Assembly: GCF_004343725.1 (NCBI RefSeq)
Contig: NZ_PTQW01000003.1
Coordinates: 62,001-126,000 of the forward strand
Origin: Treponema sp. J25
Lineage (GTDB): Bacteria > Spirochaetota > Spirochaetia > Treponematales > Breznakiellaceae
DNA length: 64,000 nucleotides
Direction of reading: 5' to 3'
A program made the translations under genes and the position numbers. Position 1 is the stretch's first letter, and each line of letters opens with the position of its first letter. This document shows positions 9,115-17,428 of the stretch, in pieces. The notes under the pieces were generated by a model. The model saw nothing but the letters and a program-made list of their open reading frames with translations, was not told the origin of the DNA and ran no database searches.

Positions 9115-10002
9115 ATGGCCGCCCAGATTATTGATGGAAAAGAAATTGCCCGGAAGGTCCGGGAGCGTCTTATCCCCCGGGTGGCCAATCTCCAGCAGCA
9201 GGGGGTGGCGCCCTGCCTCGCGGTTATTCTTGTGGGTACCGATCCCGCGAGTGTTTCGTATGTTACCGCCAAAGAACGGGCCCTGGCAGAAGTAGGGATG
9301 ACGAGCCGAGATATTCGGCTCCCCGCCGATACCACTGAGGAAGCCCTTCTTGAACATATCCGGGATTTGAATGGGGATCCGGCGGTGCATGGGATCCTGG
9401 TACAGCTTCCGCTCCCGTCCCATATCGATGAAGAACGGATTCTTATGGCTATCGATCCAGCTAAGGATGTGGATGGCTTTCATCCCCTCTCGGTGGGGAA
9501 CATGGTGCTGGGGCGAAAGACCTTTTTGCCCTGTACCCCCCATGGGGTGCTAGTGTTGCTTCGGGAATTGGGAATACCCACAAAGGGGGCCCATGCGGTG
9601 GTAGTGGGCCGATCCAACATTGTGGGCCGTCCCCTGGCGAACCTGCTTTCGGGGAAGGATATCAACGCGACGGTCACGGTTTGCCATACGGGGACCCGGG
9701 ATCTTGCCTCCTTTACCCGACAGGCGGATATCCTCATCGCCGCGGTGGGGCGTCCCCATCTCATAACCGCTGATATGGTAAAACCGGGCGCAGTGGTGAT
9801 CGATGTGGGGGTAAATCGGGTTGAGGATCCCCAGAGTAAGAAGGGCTATCGCCTCGTGGGGGATGTGGATTTTGATGCGGTGCTTCAGGTGGCTTCGTAC
9901 ATTACTCCGGTGCCGGGGGGGGTAGGACCCATGACCATTGCGATGTTGCTCCAGAATGTCCTTGAGGCCGCCGAATCCCGGCTGGGGCCTGTTTGCCGGT
10001 GA
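9115..10002 (+). CDS. folD: Bifunctional methylene-THF dehydrogenase / methenyl-THF cyclohydrolase
   Basis: FolD interconverts 5,10-methylene-, 5,10-methenyl- and 10-formyl-tetrahydrofolate in the cytoplasm, supplying one-carbon units for purine and other synthesis. The 295 residues are the usual length. Visible family marks are YVTAKERALAEVG (substrate-site Tyr and Lys), VQLPLPSHIDEERILMAI, AKDVDGFHP, the NADP-binding VVVGRSNIVGRPLANLL and the C-terminal PVPGGVGPMTIAMLLQN. The ATG has an AGGAGGAACC ribosome site. It begins a plus-strand run with folE2 and miaB. Confidence 0.97.
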   Translation: MAAQIIDGKEIARKVRERLIPRVANLQQQGVAPCLAVILVGTDPASVSYVTAKERALAEVGMTSRDIRLPADTTEEALLEHIRDLNGDPAVHGILVQLPLPSHIDEERILMAIDPAKDVDGFHPLSVGNMVLGRKTFLPCTPHGVLVLLRELGIPTKGAHAVVVGRSNIVGRPLANLLSGKDINATVTVCHTGTRDLASFTRQADILIAAVGRPHLITADMVKPGAVVIDVGVNRVEDPQSKKGYRLVGDVDFDAVLQVASYITPVPGGVGPMTIAMLLQNVLEAAESRLGPVCR

Positions 10003-10131
10003 AGCTTCCGGAGTGCAGATATAACACGGTAAGAAGTGCTGGGTCCCAGGGGATCGGTTCTAAAACAAAGGTTACCGCAGCTCTGGATGCGGCCCCGGTC
10101 CAGGGCGCTCTGGGAGGGCGAGGTATCTACA

Positions 10132-10959
10132 ATGAAGGATGGAGTAATAGAAGGTTCCTGCCGTTGTACCATGATGGATGTCCAGAATCAGCCGGATGAA
10201 CGGGATATTCCCCTGGCGAAGGTGGGCGTAAAGGGGGTTCGATACCCCATCACGGTTCTCGATCGGGAGCGGGGGGTGCAGCATACCACCGCCACGGTGG
10301 ATCTCTTTGCGGATCTTCCCCGTCATTTTAAAGGAACCCACATGAGCCGCTTTATCGAGGTATTAGAACGCCATAAGGCGGATCTTTCCATGCCCCGGTT
10401 TCTCCAGCTATTGCGGGAAATTCGGCAGGATCTGGATGCAGAGGCGGCCTTTGGGAGTATCACCTTTCCCTACTTTATCGAAAAAAAAGCCCCTGTTTCG
10501 GGACTTCCCAGTTCCATGAGCTATGATTGTCGGTACGAAGGGTGGGTAAACTCAAAGGAAAAACATTTTACCGTGGCGGTATGGGTGCCCATAAGTACCG
10601 TGTGTCCCTGTTCCAGGGCCATCAGTGAACGGGGAGCCCATAACCAGCGGGGTATTGTCAAGGTAGAAGTAGAGTTGGGGCCCTTCTTCTGGATAGAAGA
10701 CCTGGTGACCCTGGTGGAAGGGGCCGCTTCAAGCCCGGTGTATACCCTCCTGAAGCGGGAGGATGAAAAATATCTTACCGAACACGCCTATGATAACCCT
10801 AAGTTTGTTGAAGATGTGGTGCGAGATGTGTATATTGGTATCAGGAATCTCCAAAAATTTCCGCGCTTTTCGGTGGAGGCGGAAAATTTTGAGAGTATCC
10901 ACAACCATAGTGCCTACGCGTATGTATCTTACGGGGGCAAAGGAGTAGACCATGAATGA
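10132..10959 (+). CDS. folE2: GTP cyclohydrolase FolE2 (type IB)
   Basis: FolE2 converts GTP to 7,8-dihydroneopterin triphosphate, the first step of folate and queuosine-type pterin pathways. It is the metal-flexible GCYH-IB enzyme, unrelated in sequence to FolE. From the chosen ATG (MKDGVIEGSCRC, with a GGGAGGGCGAGG site upstream) it has 275 residues. Signatures are MDVQNQPDERDIPLAKVGVK at the start, ITFPYFIEKKAPVSGL, the catalytic VPISTVCPCSRAISERGAHN with the active-site cysteine, and a closing SVEAENFESIHNHSAYAYV. It sits 129 bases after folD, so both serve folate supply, and it overlaps the next gene by 8 bases. Confidence 0.95.
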   Translation: MKDGVIEGSCRCTMMDVQNQPDERDIPLAKVGVKGVRYPITVLDRERGVQHTTATVDLFADLPRHFKGTHMSRFIEVLERHKADLSMPRFLQLLREIRQDLDAEAAFGSITFPYFIEKKAPVSGLPSSMSYDCRYEGWVNSKEKHFTVAVWVPISTVCPCSRAISERGAHNQRGIVKVEVELGPFFWIEDLVTLVEGAASSPVYTLLKREDEKYLTEHAYDNPKFVEDVVRDVYIGIRNLQKFPRFSVEAENFESIHNHSAYAYVSYGGKGVDHE

Positions 10960-11302
10960 TATTGTTCCTACCAGAGAACTTGCAAAAGATGGTGTGGCTG
11001 CCATTGGGGGCATTGCTGGCGGTATTGGACTCCTTATTTTAGGAAGCCTTCCTTCAATTTTTGGTATTGTGGCAGGAGGCGTGGTGGGTCTTATCGGTCT
11101 CGGCGCCATGGGGTCCTCTGACCCGTCGGATAAACGGGCGGGATTGGTTGCCCTCTTAGCAGGAGGACTCACGGTGCTTTCTAAAGTGGGCATCTTCGCA
11201 GGCCTGGCGAATGGTTTTCTCGGTCTTGCTACGGTGGGCCTCCTGGGCATGGGAATCTGGAAGGCTATAAAATTCTACAAGGGGCTCAAGAGTCGGGCCT
11301 AA
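10952..11302 (+). CDS. Small glycine-rich membrane protein, unknown
   Basis: A 116-residue protein I cannot assign. It is very hydrophobic and Gly-rich, with three or four likely membrane segments (IGGIAGGIGLLILGSLPSIF, IVAGGVVGLIGLGAMG, GLVALLAGGLTVLSKVGIFAG, FLGLATVGLLGMGIW) and a basic tail KFYKGLKSRA. The ATG overlaps the last codons of folE2 by 8 bases, which suggests translational coupling. The glycine zipper-like pattern resembles small inner-membrane or oligomerising proteins. Whether it relates to folate or only shares the transcript is unknown. Confidence 0.6.
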   Translation: MNDIVPTRELAKDGVAAIGGIAGGIGLLILGSLPSIFGIVAGGVVGLIGLGAMGSSDPSDKRAGLVALLAGGLTVLSKVGIFAGLANGFLGLATVGLLGMGIWKAIKFYKGLKSRA

Positions 11303-11345
11303 GCCAGAAAAATAAGAAAACGCCGCATAAGGATAGAAGTACAGG

Positions 11346-12716
11346 GTGACCTACTTTTTTGAAACCTACGGATGTCAGATGAATGTGGCCGAGTCGGCCG
11401 CCATGGAATTTGTACTCAAGGAACGGGGCTGGACACCCTCAGGGGATGCCGAAGAGGCAGACCTGGTGGTGATTAATACCTGTTCAGTTCGGGCAACCGC
11501 GGAAAAACGGGTGTTAGGGCGTTTAGCCCACTATCAGGCCCTGAAGAAAAAGCGGCCCTTTACCCTGATGGTAACGGGATGCATGGCCGAACGGTTGGGA
11601 GAAAAACTCAAGGAACGGGTTCCTGCCGTGGACTATGTAATGGGGCCGGCGTACCGTTCCCGCTTCCCTCTCATTTTGGAAGCGATAGAAAAGGGCACTC
11701 CCTTTGTAGAAACTGACGAGGCTCCCGTGTATCGATTCGCCTCTTCCCATCTAGAAGAGGGGGCCTTCCGCAGTTTTGTACCCATCATGCATGGGTGCAA
11801 TAATTTTTGTTCCTACTGTATTGTACCCTACGTGCGGGGACGGGAAGTATCCCGGGACCCTGCCTCTATCCTGGAAGAAATTCGCCTCCTTGCGGATCGG
11901 GGAGTCCGGGAAATCACCCTTTTGGGGCAAAATGTCAATTCCTATCGCTGGGAAGGGCCCCTGTCGTTCCCTGAAGGGCCGTGGGAATTGCAGGTGTGGC
12001 GAGAGGGGCCCCTCACCTTTGCGGGGCTTTTGGAACTGATCGCCCAAACGATTGAGGGAACCCCTATTCGCTGGGTTCGTTTTCTCTCGAGCCACCCTAA
12101 GGATTTTTCGCCAGAGGTGATCCGGGTTCTGGCGGAACACCCCGTTTTTTGTCGTCACCTCCATTTGCCTGTTCAACATGGGTCGGATCGCATTCTTTCG
12201 GCCATGAATCGGCGGTATACTAAGGGACAATACCTCGATCTTGTGGCCCGTTTGCGAGAAGCCCTGCCAGGATTGAGCCTTTCCACGGATATTTTGATTG
12301 GATTCCCCGGCGAAACAGAGGAAGATCTGGAGGCTACCCTCGATCTTATGGAGAAGGTCCGTTTCCTGTATGCCTACATGTACCACTTTAATCCCCGGGA
12401 AGGAACCGCCGCGTATAGTTTGCCTAACCGGGTTCCAGAAGAGGTGAAACGGCAACGCCTTGCCCGGGTTATCGAACTCCAGAAACACCATACCCGGGAA
12501 CAGCTTAAAAGTCGTTTAGGAAGCCCTGTTCGGGTACTTATAGAAGGAATTTCCCGAAAAAATGCCGATGAAGTATTAGGGAGAACCGAGCGGGACGAAA
12601 TGGTCGTTGTTCCAGGGGATGCGAGTCTTATCGGAACCTTTGGCGAGGTAACCCTTTCCTCTTTGCGGGGAAATACGTTCCGGGCTAAGGAGTTTGTACC
12701 ATGCCATGGCGATTAG
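11346..12716 (+). CDS. miaB: tRNA-2-methylthio-N6-dimethylallyladenosine synthase MiaB
   Basis: Radical-SAM methylthiotransferase that adds a methylthio group to i6A37 of tRNAs reading U-starting codons. Domains in order: the UPF0004 cluster with Cys10, Cys46 and Cys79 (FETYGCQMN, INTCSVR, VTGCMAE); the radical-SAM core with CNNFCSYC at 151-158 and PYVRGREVSRDP; and a C-terminal TRAM domain (LIEGISRKNADEVLGRTE). The opening FETYGCQMN and the RGREVSR motif favour MiaB over RimO or MtaB. The start is a GTG with only a weak ribosome site. The length, 456 residues, is normal. Its partner MiaA is not in the window. Confidence 0.95.
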   Translation: MTYFFETYGCQMNVAESAAMEFVLKERGWTPSGDAEEADLVVINTCSVRATAEKRVLGRLAHYQALKKKRPFTLMVTGCMAERLGEKLKERVPAVDYVMGPAYRSRFPLILEAIEKGTPFVETDEAPVYRFASSHLEEGAFRSFVPIMHGCNNFCSYCIVPYVRGREVSRDPASILEEIRLLADRGVREITLLGQNVNSYRWEGPLSFPEGPWELQVWREGPLTFAGLLELIAQTIEGTPIRWVRFLSSHPKDFSPEVIRVLAEHPVFCRHLHLPVQHGSDRILSAMNRRYTKGQYLDLVARLREALPGLSLSTDILIGFPGETEEDLEATLDLMEKVRFLYAYMYHFNPREGTAAYSLPNRVPEEVKRQRLARVIELQKHHTREQLKSRLGSPVRVLIEGISRKNADEVLGRTERDEMVVVPGDASLIGTFGEVTLSSLRGNTFRAKEFVPCHGD

Positions 12717-13063
12717 TACGATGGGTGGCTTTTATTGGGGTGCTGGTACTCTTTATCGTTTTTAATATGGGGAACCTCTGTACGATTTCATTTGGGCTTG
12801 TTACCCTGCGGGAGGTGCCGGTGTACCTTCTTGTCTTAATAAGTTTTGGTCTCGGAATGGCCGCGGCCTTGCCCTCGGTGTTTGCCGCGTGGGCTCTGGT
12901 AAAGTATCAGAATAGTCAAAAAGCCCCAAAAGGGCGGCTTTCTAAAAAAAGAGGTGGCGGCCGGGGGGAAATTTCTACCGTGGCCCGGGAAGGGGATGCT
13001 CCCGTTGATGTACAGGGCCGGAGGGAAGAAGAGGATCCCCTTCGTTCGTACGGAATTGATTAG
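12701..13063 (+). CDS. LapA-domain (DUF1049) membrane protein
   Basis: A 120-residue inner-membrane protein with two transmembrane helices (WVAFIGVLVLFIVFNMGNL and VPVYLLVLISFGLGMAAALP) joined by a short loop. The N-x-x-x-V/I-S-F spacing and the following VPVYLLVLISF pattern match the LapA/DUF1049 domain, whose Escherichia member works with LapB in controlling lipopolysaccharide synthesis. The soluble C-terminal tail is charged and low complexity. It overlaps miaB by 16 bases and runs straight into the SPOR-domain gene. Treponemes lack typical lipopolysaccharide, so the role here is open. Confidence 0.65.
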   Translation: MPWRLVRWVAFIGVLVLFIVFNMGNLCTISFGLVTLREVPVYLLVLISFGLGMAAALPSVFAAWALVKYQNSQKAPKGRLSKKRGGGRGEISTVAREGDAPVDVQGRREEEDPLRSYGID

Positions 13064-13080
13064 TGTTTTTTGAGGGACCG

Positions 13081-14127
13081 ATGCACCTTTCCATGGTTCC
13101 AAGAAAAGACAGGTCCCACTTTTCCTCGGCGCTCTTCCTGTTTTGGGTGGGTATCGCCCTTTGTTCCCTGGATGCGCAGGAGGGGCAAAAAAAGGACCTG
13201 GGCTCAGAAACTGTTTCTTCGTCGTCCCTTCCAAAAGTAGAAAATGGGGTAACTTCCCTGTCTTCCCCTAAAGGAAACCAAAGTCTGGCGAATCGGATCC
13301 TGGAACTGCAACGCCAAAGCAAAGAGGGCTCCCTTTCTCAGCGACAGGATGCGCTTTTAGAACTGGCCCGGCTGTATTTTCTTGCGGGGAAGCTGGAAGA
13401 GGCGGCCCTGTTGTACGAAGAAACCGCCGCATTGAATGGTCCTGGCCGGGATGGAGCCCTCTTCGAGGCGGCCCGATCCCATCTTTTAATGGGGGAGACC
13501 CAAAAAAGTCGGGCCCTTCTCCTTAAAATTTCCACCACTGCGGGGGGGCTCTGGAATAAAGCCCAGCTGTTGTTGTTCCTTGGCGTTACCTTCGAATCAG
13601 GGGTTGTGGAAAAGGCTTCCCTTGAAAAACTTCTTGGGGATCCAAAACTTTCCGAATATGTTCCGTTTCTGTACTGGTGGTCCTGGTTTATTACCGGAGA
13701 GGAAGCGTATCAACGTCTCTTGGTTCAGCAGTATCCTGCCTCACTTTTTTGTACCTTGGCAGATCTTCCCCCTTCAAAGGGCGCTCCCGTAACACTTTTG
13801 CCCCGGGCCCTGTGGCTTTTGGGGTCCTCCGCGGCTTTCGCAAGTCAAAATACCCTTGGTGTTCCGATAGAGCTTACTTCATCGCAGGGAGAAATTCCTT
13901 CCCGTTCTTATGTCCAGGTGGGTCTTTTTAGCCGCGAGGCAAATGCCCGGGAATTACAGAATAAACTTCAGGGCAGGGGCTTCCCCACTGCCACTATTAT
14001 TCTGAGGACGATCCAGAATGTACCCTATTGGTCGGTGGTCATTCCAGCAGCACAAGAGGATGTTTCAGCGGTGGTGTTAAAATTAAAAGATGCAGGATAC
14101 GAGGCCTTTCCTGTCCAACTCCCGTAG
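13081..14127 (+). CDS. Exported SPOR-domain protein with TPR-like region
   Basis: A 348-residue exported protein. The N-terminus has a hydrophobic segment FSSALFLFWVGIALCSLDAQ, a likely signal peptide cut after DAQ. A helical region with TPR-like character follows (LLELARLYFLAGKLEEAALLYE, GALFEAARSHLLMGET). The C-terminal about 75 residues, SYVQVGLFSREANARELQNK to AGYEAFPVQLP, form a SPOR domain, which binds denuded septal peptidoglycan. I chose the ATG with GAGGGA upstream; a GTG 18 bases earlier overlaps the preceding stop. A role in cell-wall or division-site biology is likely, inferred from the SPOR domain. Confidence 0.75.
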   Translation: MHLSMVPRKDRSHFSSALFLFWVGIALCSLDAQEGQKKDLGSETVSSSSLPKVENGVTSLSSPKGNQSLANRILELQRQSKEGSLSQRQDALLELARLYFLAGKLEEAALLYEETAALNGPGRDGALFEAARSHLLMGETQKSRALLLKISTTAGGLWNKAQLLLFLGVTFESGVVEKASLEKLLGDPKLSEYVPFLYWWSWFITGEEAYQRLLVQQYPASLFCTLADLPPSKGAPVTLLPRALWLLGSSAAFASQNTLGVPIELTSSQGEIPSRSYVQVGLFSREANARELQNKLQGRGFPTATIILRTIQNVPYWSVVIPAAQEDVSAVVLKLKDAGYEAFPVQLP

Positions 14128-14131
14128 TACC

Positions 14132-15664
14132 TTATTGTTCTATTTTTCTCAATCGCAGGGGGACGAGGTTCATGGTCTGGATTCCCTTACTGGAAAGCTG
14201 CACCCGGCTCAATACTAATATGGTCCCCGTTTTCCCTTCTTTCTGTCGTTCTACCTGGTAGACCACTCGAGGGGAAGACCCCGTTTTAGGGTGGAGTTCC
14301 AGGAGTTCCGTGGAACCATACTGGAAAAAGAGATATTTGCCTTCCTGGATTTCCTTCCCCTGGGGCCAGAGAAAAGTCCCATCGGCGTTAAAGTGCAGGG
14401 AGCCCTCGTTGCCTTCATATTTTTCAGAGACCCACGGTGAAAGGGGCTGGGGAGCTGCTTCTTCATGCTGAGATATTTTTCTGTCGGCGCCGGTCATTTT
14501 CTGGTATACTCCATCCCAGCTGTCGGCGACACCAATTTTTATTTTCACATCTTCATAGATCCGGAGGGTAATCGTATCCCCATTTTCAAGATTTACATCG
14601 ATGAACCTTTTTAAGGTAGTAATAGAGATATTTTGACAGGTAATGTAAAGGCCATAGCGGGTAGGGGATGAATTGGTCCAACTGTATACTTCCTGGGTGC
14701 CCTCGGAGTAAAAGATGATTTCTCGACGTTCCGGGTCAAAGTATATGGAGCGTCGACCACTGGTGGCGGATTGTACCGAATACCATAGGCCCTGCAGGAA
14801 AGCCTCTACCTTCCCTGGTGTCCCATCCACAAGGTTGCGTAGTTGGCGTTGAACCACCGATTTTCGTTCAATTCGATTTGTCCCTACTCGGACGTACTGA
14901 CCACTGGAGGGATCCCAGTTATAGATTACTTCGATTTGATCCAGAATATTACTCGATTCCAGGTCCCGGCTCAGGGTGGAAATAGGGAAGCTAGGAGCCC
15001 GGGTCAGCCCCATCTCATAGGCTTCGGTGCGTTCGGACTCTTTGATCACGATGGAACCATCCACTGCCAGTTCTGCGATTTTACTAAAAGCGACAGGGGA
15101 ATTCTTCTCTTTTTTATGGAATACCGTGATGGTCTGTTCCCCCCGGTCGTTGAGTCCCGTTAGAATAGCACAGATGCTCCGATCTCCCAGGAGATCTTTC
15201 GTAAAAAGGCGGAGGGTTTGGGGCCTGGTAATGATCGTTGGACTAGACCAGACCTTTTCATAATTTCCGTTGGTTTCGTTAAAATCGATGTACATGAGGT
15301 ACACCCGGTTTTCGGCATCCCCATTCTTCCGATACGCTACAAGCTGTTCTTCGCTCGGGTCCCCATCGAAATCCTGGGTAAGTACCGATAGGGGAAGTTC
15401 TGTAGGAGAGAGGGCTATTTTTACGTTATTGGAGTCTTCAAAGGCAAGTTGTTCCGTGTCTACCGTATTGGCACTGAGAAACTTTTCTGAATCGATGCGG
15501 GGGGTGATAACCTTCCCTGTCTGAGAAGGGGAAGGGCCGGATATCTCTTTTTCAGAACCGGTGAGAGCAAAAAATACTACCAGTGCCGCTGTAAAGGCAA
15601 AGAAAACCAGGATCACCGAGGTGCCACGGAAGTGTTTCATAAAAATGCCTGCCCATCTTGACAA
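14132..15664 (-). CDS. Pallilysin-like (Tp0751-type) protein
   Basis: A 510-residue membrane-anchored protein: a single N-terminal hydrophobic segment (VILVFFAFTAALVVFFALTG) then a long extracytoplasmic part with a C-terminal lipocalin-like beta region (GSLHFNADGTFLWP, GKYLFFQYGSTELLEL, LVPLRLRKIEQ). I relate it to the pallilysin family of treponemes from overall character and context: two genes upstream lies a von Willebrand A protein and beyond it cfpA, the arrangement around Tp0748-Tp0751 in T. pallidum. The HEXXH motif described for Tp0751 is not present (nearest is HEEAA), so no protease claim is made. The start is a TTG with AAGGGA upstream; an ATG eight codons later is an alternative. 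Confidence 0.5.
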   Translation of the reverse strand: MSRWAGIFMKHFRGTSVILVFFAFTAALVVFFALTGSEKEISGPSPSQTGKVITPRIDSEKFLSANTVDTEQLAFEDSNNVKIALSPTELPLSVLTQDFDGDPSEEQLVAYRKNGDAENRVYLMYIDFNETNGNYEKVWSSPTIITRPQTLRLFTKDLLGDRSICAILTGLNDRGEQTITVFHKKEKNSPVAFSKIAELAVDGSIVIKESERTEAYEMGLTRAPSFPISTLSRDLESSNILDQIEVIYNWDPSSGQYVRVGTNRIERKSVVQRQLRNLVDGTPGKVEAFLQGLWYSVQSATSGRRSIYFDPERREIIFYSEGTQEVYSWTNSSPTRYGLYITCQNISITTLKRFIDVNLENGDTITLRIYEDVKIKIGVADSWDGVYQKMTGADRKISQHEEAAPQPLSPWVSEKYEGNEGSLHFNADGTFLWPQGKEIQEGKYLFFQYGSTELLELHPKTGSSPRVVYQVERQKEGKTGTILVLSRVQLSSKGIQTMNLVPLRLRKIEQ

Positions 15665-15667
15665 GAA

Positions 15668-16651
15668 CTATCCCTTAAAAAGGGGCAGTACCCTTTGTAG
15701 CACCTTTTGCCGGGTTTCTTCAAGATTATCGGAGCTCTTAAAACCCGCCGCATTTTTATGGCCCCCACCTCCGAATCCCTGGGCGATGCTTGCCACGTTG
15801 ATAGCCCCTTTAGAACGGAAGGAACAGCGGATTACCCCATCCAGGTTTTGTTTGATAAAAATCGAAACTTCTATATCCCGACTTTTGAGGGGAAGGTTGA
15901 TAAAATGTTCCGCATCTTCATAGGCGGCTCCCGTTTCCAGAAGATCCTCCTTGGTCATATATTGAAGGGCCACATGTCCATCTCCCTGAATTTCCAGGGT
16001 GGAAAGCACTTTTTTCTGGAGGAGGAGGGCCCCAATCGAAGCGGTTTCATATAGAGCCTGATACACCTCAGAAGGAACCGCCCCGGCCTCCACCAGAAAG
16101 AGGGCTGTTTTAAAAGTTCTGCTTGTGGTTTTAGGATAAATGAAGGAGCCTGTATCATATACGAGGCCCGCATAGGCCGCCATAGCCCCTACCCGAGAAA
16201 TAGGAACGTTATAGAGACGCACGAGATCGGTGATGATTTCGCTTGTAGCAGCGGCATCGGTGTCGCTATATACCGGAAGCTGGGTAAGAGGGCTTGGTTC
16301 ATGGTGGTCAATGATGAAAAAATTTTCCATTTTCTGGAAAAGAACTTCCTGAATGGGGCCTATGTTGTATTCGTCAGAGGTATCTACAATACAAACCCCT
16401 GTTTTTTCGGAAGGGAAGGGGGGTACCCCTTCCTTAAAAGCTTTGATATGACCCTCCGGATCCATGAAAAGGTACCGTTCAGGGATGGGATCTGAGTTAA
16501 GGATCCATACTTCTTTTTCCAGGGAACTCAGCAACTCCCGTAAAAGGAGTTCTGCCCCGAGCCCATCCGCATCGGGACTCGCATGGGTAGTAATAATAAA
16601 GTGGGAAAAGCGATGGATGAAGTCCTGTAACTGCTGTGTATCCGCTTCCAT
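15668..16651 (-). CDS. nrnA: DHH/DHHA1 phosphoesterase, NrnA-like nanoRNase
   Basis: Bifunctional oligoribonuclease/pAp phosphatase-type enzyme that degrades very short RNAs or cyclic-dinucleotide products such as pGpG. Metal-binding motifs are all visible in its 327 residues: SPDADGLGAELLL near the start, CIVDTSDEYN, FFIIDHHEPSP (the DHH), AYAGLVYDTGSF, and the C-terminal DHHA1 GFGGGGHKNAAGF. I start it at MEADTQQLQDF, 19 bases after the upstream stop; a longer frame overlaps that gene. It lies in a three-gene minus-strand unit between the vWA protein and the pallilysin-like protein. A c-di-GMP-hydrolysing HD-GYP enzyme is encoded elsewhere in the window. Confidence 0.9.
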   Translation of the reverse strand: MEADTQQLQDFIHRFSHFIITTHASPDADGLGAELLLRELLSSLEKEVWILNSDPIPERYLFMDPEGHIKAFKEGVPPFPSEKTGVCIVDTSDEYNIGPIQEVLFQKMENFFIIDHHEPSPLTQLPVYSDTDAAATSEIITDLVRLYNVPISRVGAMAAYAGLVYDTGSFIYPKTTSRTFKTALFLVEAGAVPSEVYQALYETASIGALLLQKKVLSTLEIQGDGHVALQYMTKEDLLETGAAYEDAEHFINLPLKSRDIEVSIFIKQNLDGVIRCSFRSKGAINVASIAQGFGGGGHKNAAGFKSSDNLEETRQKVLQRVLPLFKG

Positions 16652-16670
16652 GATTAAACCTGTAATCCCC

Positions 16671-17291
16671 TTACGGTTGGTGCTGGCGAGACAAAAGGAA
16701 CCGGGCATACTCCTGAGTGGCCTGACGGGCTTTCTCCCCCGTTTGTTCAGAAAGGATAACCAGTTTCCACCCCGGGTGATCTTCCACCACCGAGTATTGC
16801 AGGTACCTCTGGAGCTGAGCTTCGGTGCTATGAGTACGATTCCCGCCGCTGGTGCCCATAATCAGAATGGTAAACACCACATCATCTTCTCGTTGATAGT
16901 ATTTTCGGAAGAACTGGCGACTTATTTCGAGGGCCGCCCGATAGTTAGCCTCTTCTGGCCGGGGCTGGATCGAATCGAGGAGATTGAAAATTTTGCTAAG
17001 ATCCTCTTGAGAGGTAAGGGAAACTTCCCCGATTGATTGGGGGGATGCCGTAATAGGGGTTATGCCGATACGATCGCCAGGCACGCCGATTTCTTTAAGA
17101 AATCCTTTTAAGAACGCTATCATTGGGCCAAAGGAGTTTCCCATCGCTGGCGAGGTATCAATAAGGAACATGATGCGCACATTCTTTGTTCGGCTATCCT
17201 CCGCAAGAAGACGGATAGGAAAGAGTATCGAGAGGCAAAAAAGACCCCAAAAGCAGCCTGCAAAGGCCTTGTACCACCATTTTCTTCTCAT
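16671..17291 (-). CDS. Exported von Willebrand factor A-like protein (Tp0750-type)
   Basis: A 206-residue exported protein. A signal peptide (FAGCFWGLFCLSILFPIRLLA, cut before EDSRT) leads into a von Willebrand A-like fold: VRIMFLIDTSPAMGNSF corresponds to the first strand and MIDAS-like DxSxx, here DTSPAM, and VVFTILIMGTSGGNRTHS to a later strand. In T. pallidum the vWA protein Tp0750 is encoded next to pallilysin and was reported to bind and cleave host proteins; this gene sits in the equivalent place. The ATG is preceded by AGTAGGTGC, a modest ribosome site. It is divergent from cfpA. A host-directed function cannot be assumed here. Confidence 0.65.
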   Translation of the reverse strand: MRRKWWYKAFAGCFWGLFCLSILFPIRLLAEDSRTKNVRIMFLIDTSPAMGNSFGPMIAFLKGFLKEIGVPGDRIGITPITASPQSIGEVSLTSQEDLSKIFNLLDSIQPRPEEANYRAALEISRQFFRKYYQREDDVVFTILIMGTSGGNRTHSTEAQLQRYLQYSVVEDHPGWKLVILSEQTGEKARQATQEYARFLLSRQHQP

Positions 17292-17348
17292 ATGCACCTA
17301 CTATACCACAAATTTGCTTATAGTTTACACCAAAAAATAAAAAAACGC

Positions 17349-17376
17349 TTTACATTTTTCGAAGAATGTTGATAAT
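17349..17376 (+). promoter_or_regulatory. Sigma-70 promoter of cfpA
   Basis: TTTACA (17349-17354) and GATAAT (17371-17376) with a 16-base spacer, each 5 of 6 to consensus. It lies 52 bases before the cfpA ATG, which has a GGAGTCAGGAT ribosome region. It fits strong constitutive expression of an abundant structural protein. Confidence 0.7.
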
Positions 17377-17428
17377 CTAGTACATAAGGAATGTTACAAC
17401 GGAATCACCGTTAATAAGGAGTCAGGAT

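Noticed and set aside
14460..14500. HEXXH metalloprotease motif in the pallilysin-like protein
   Set aside because: Only HEEAA is present, so the second histidine is missing.
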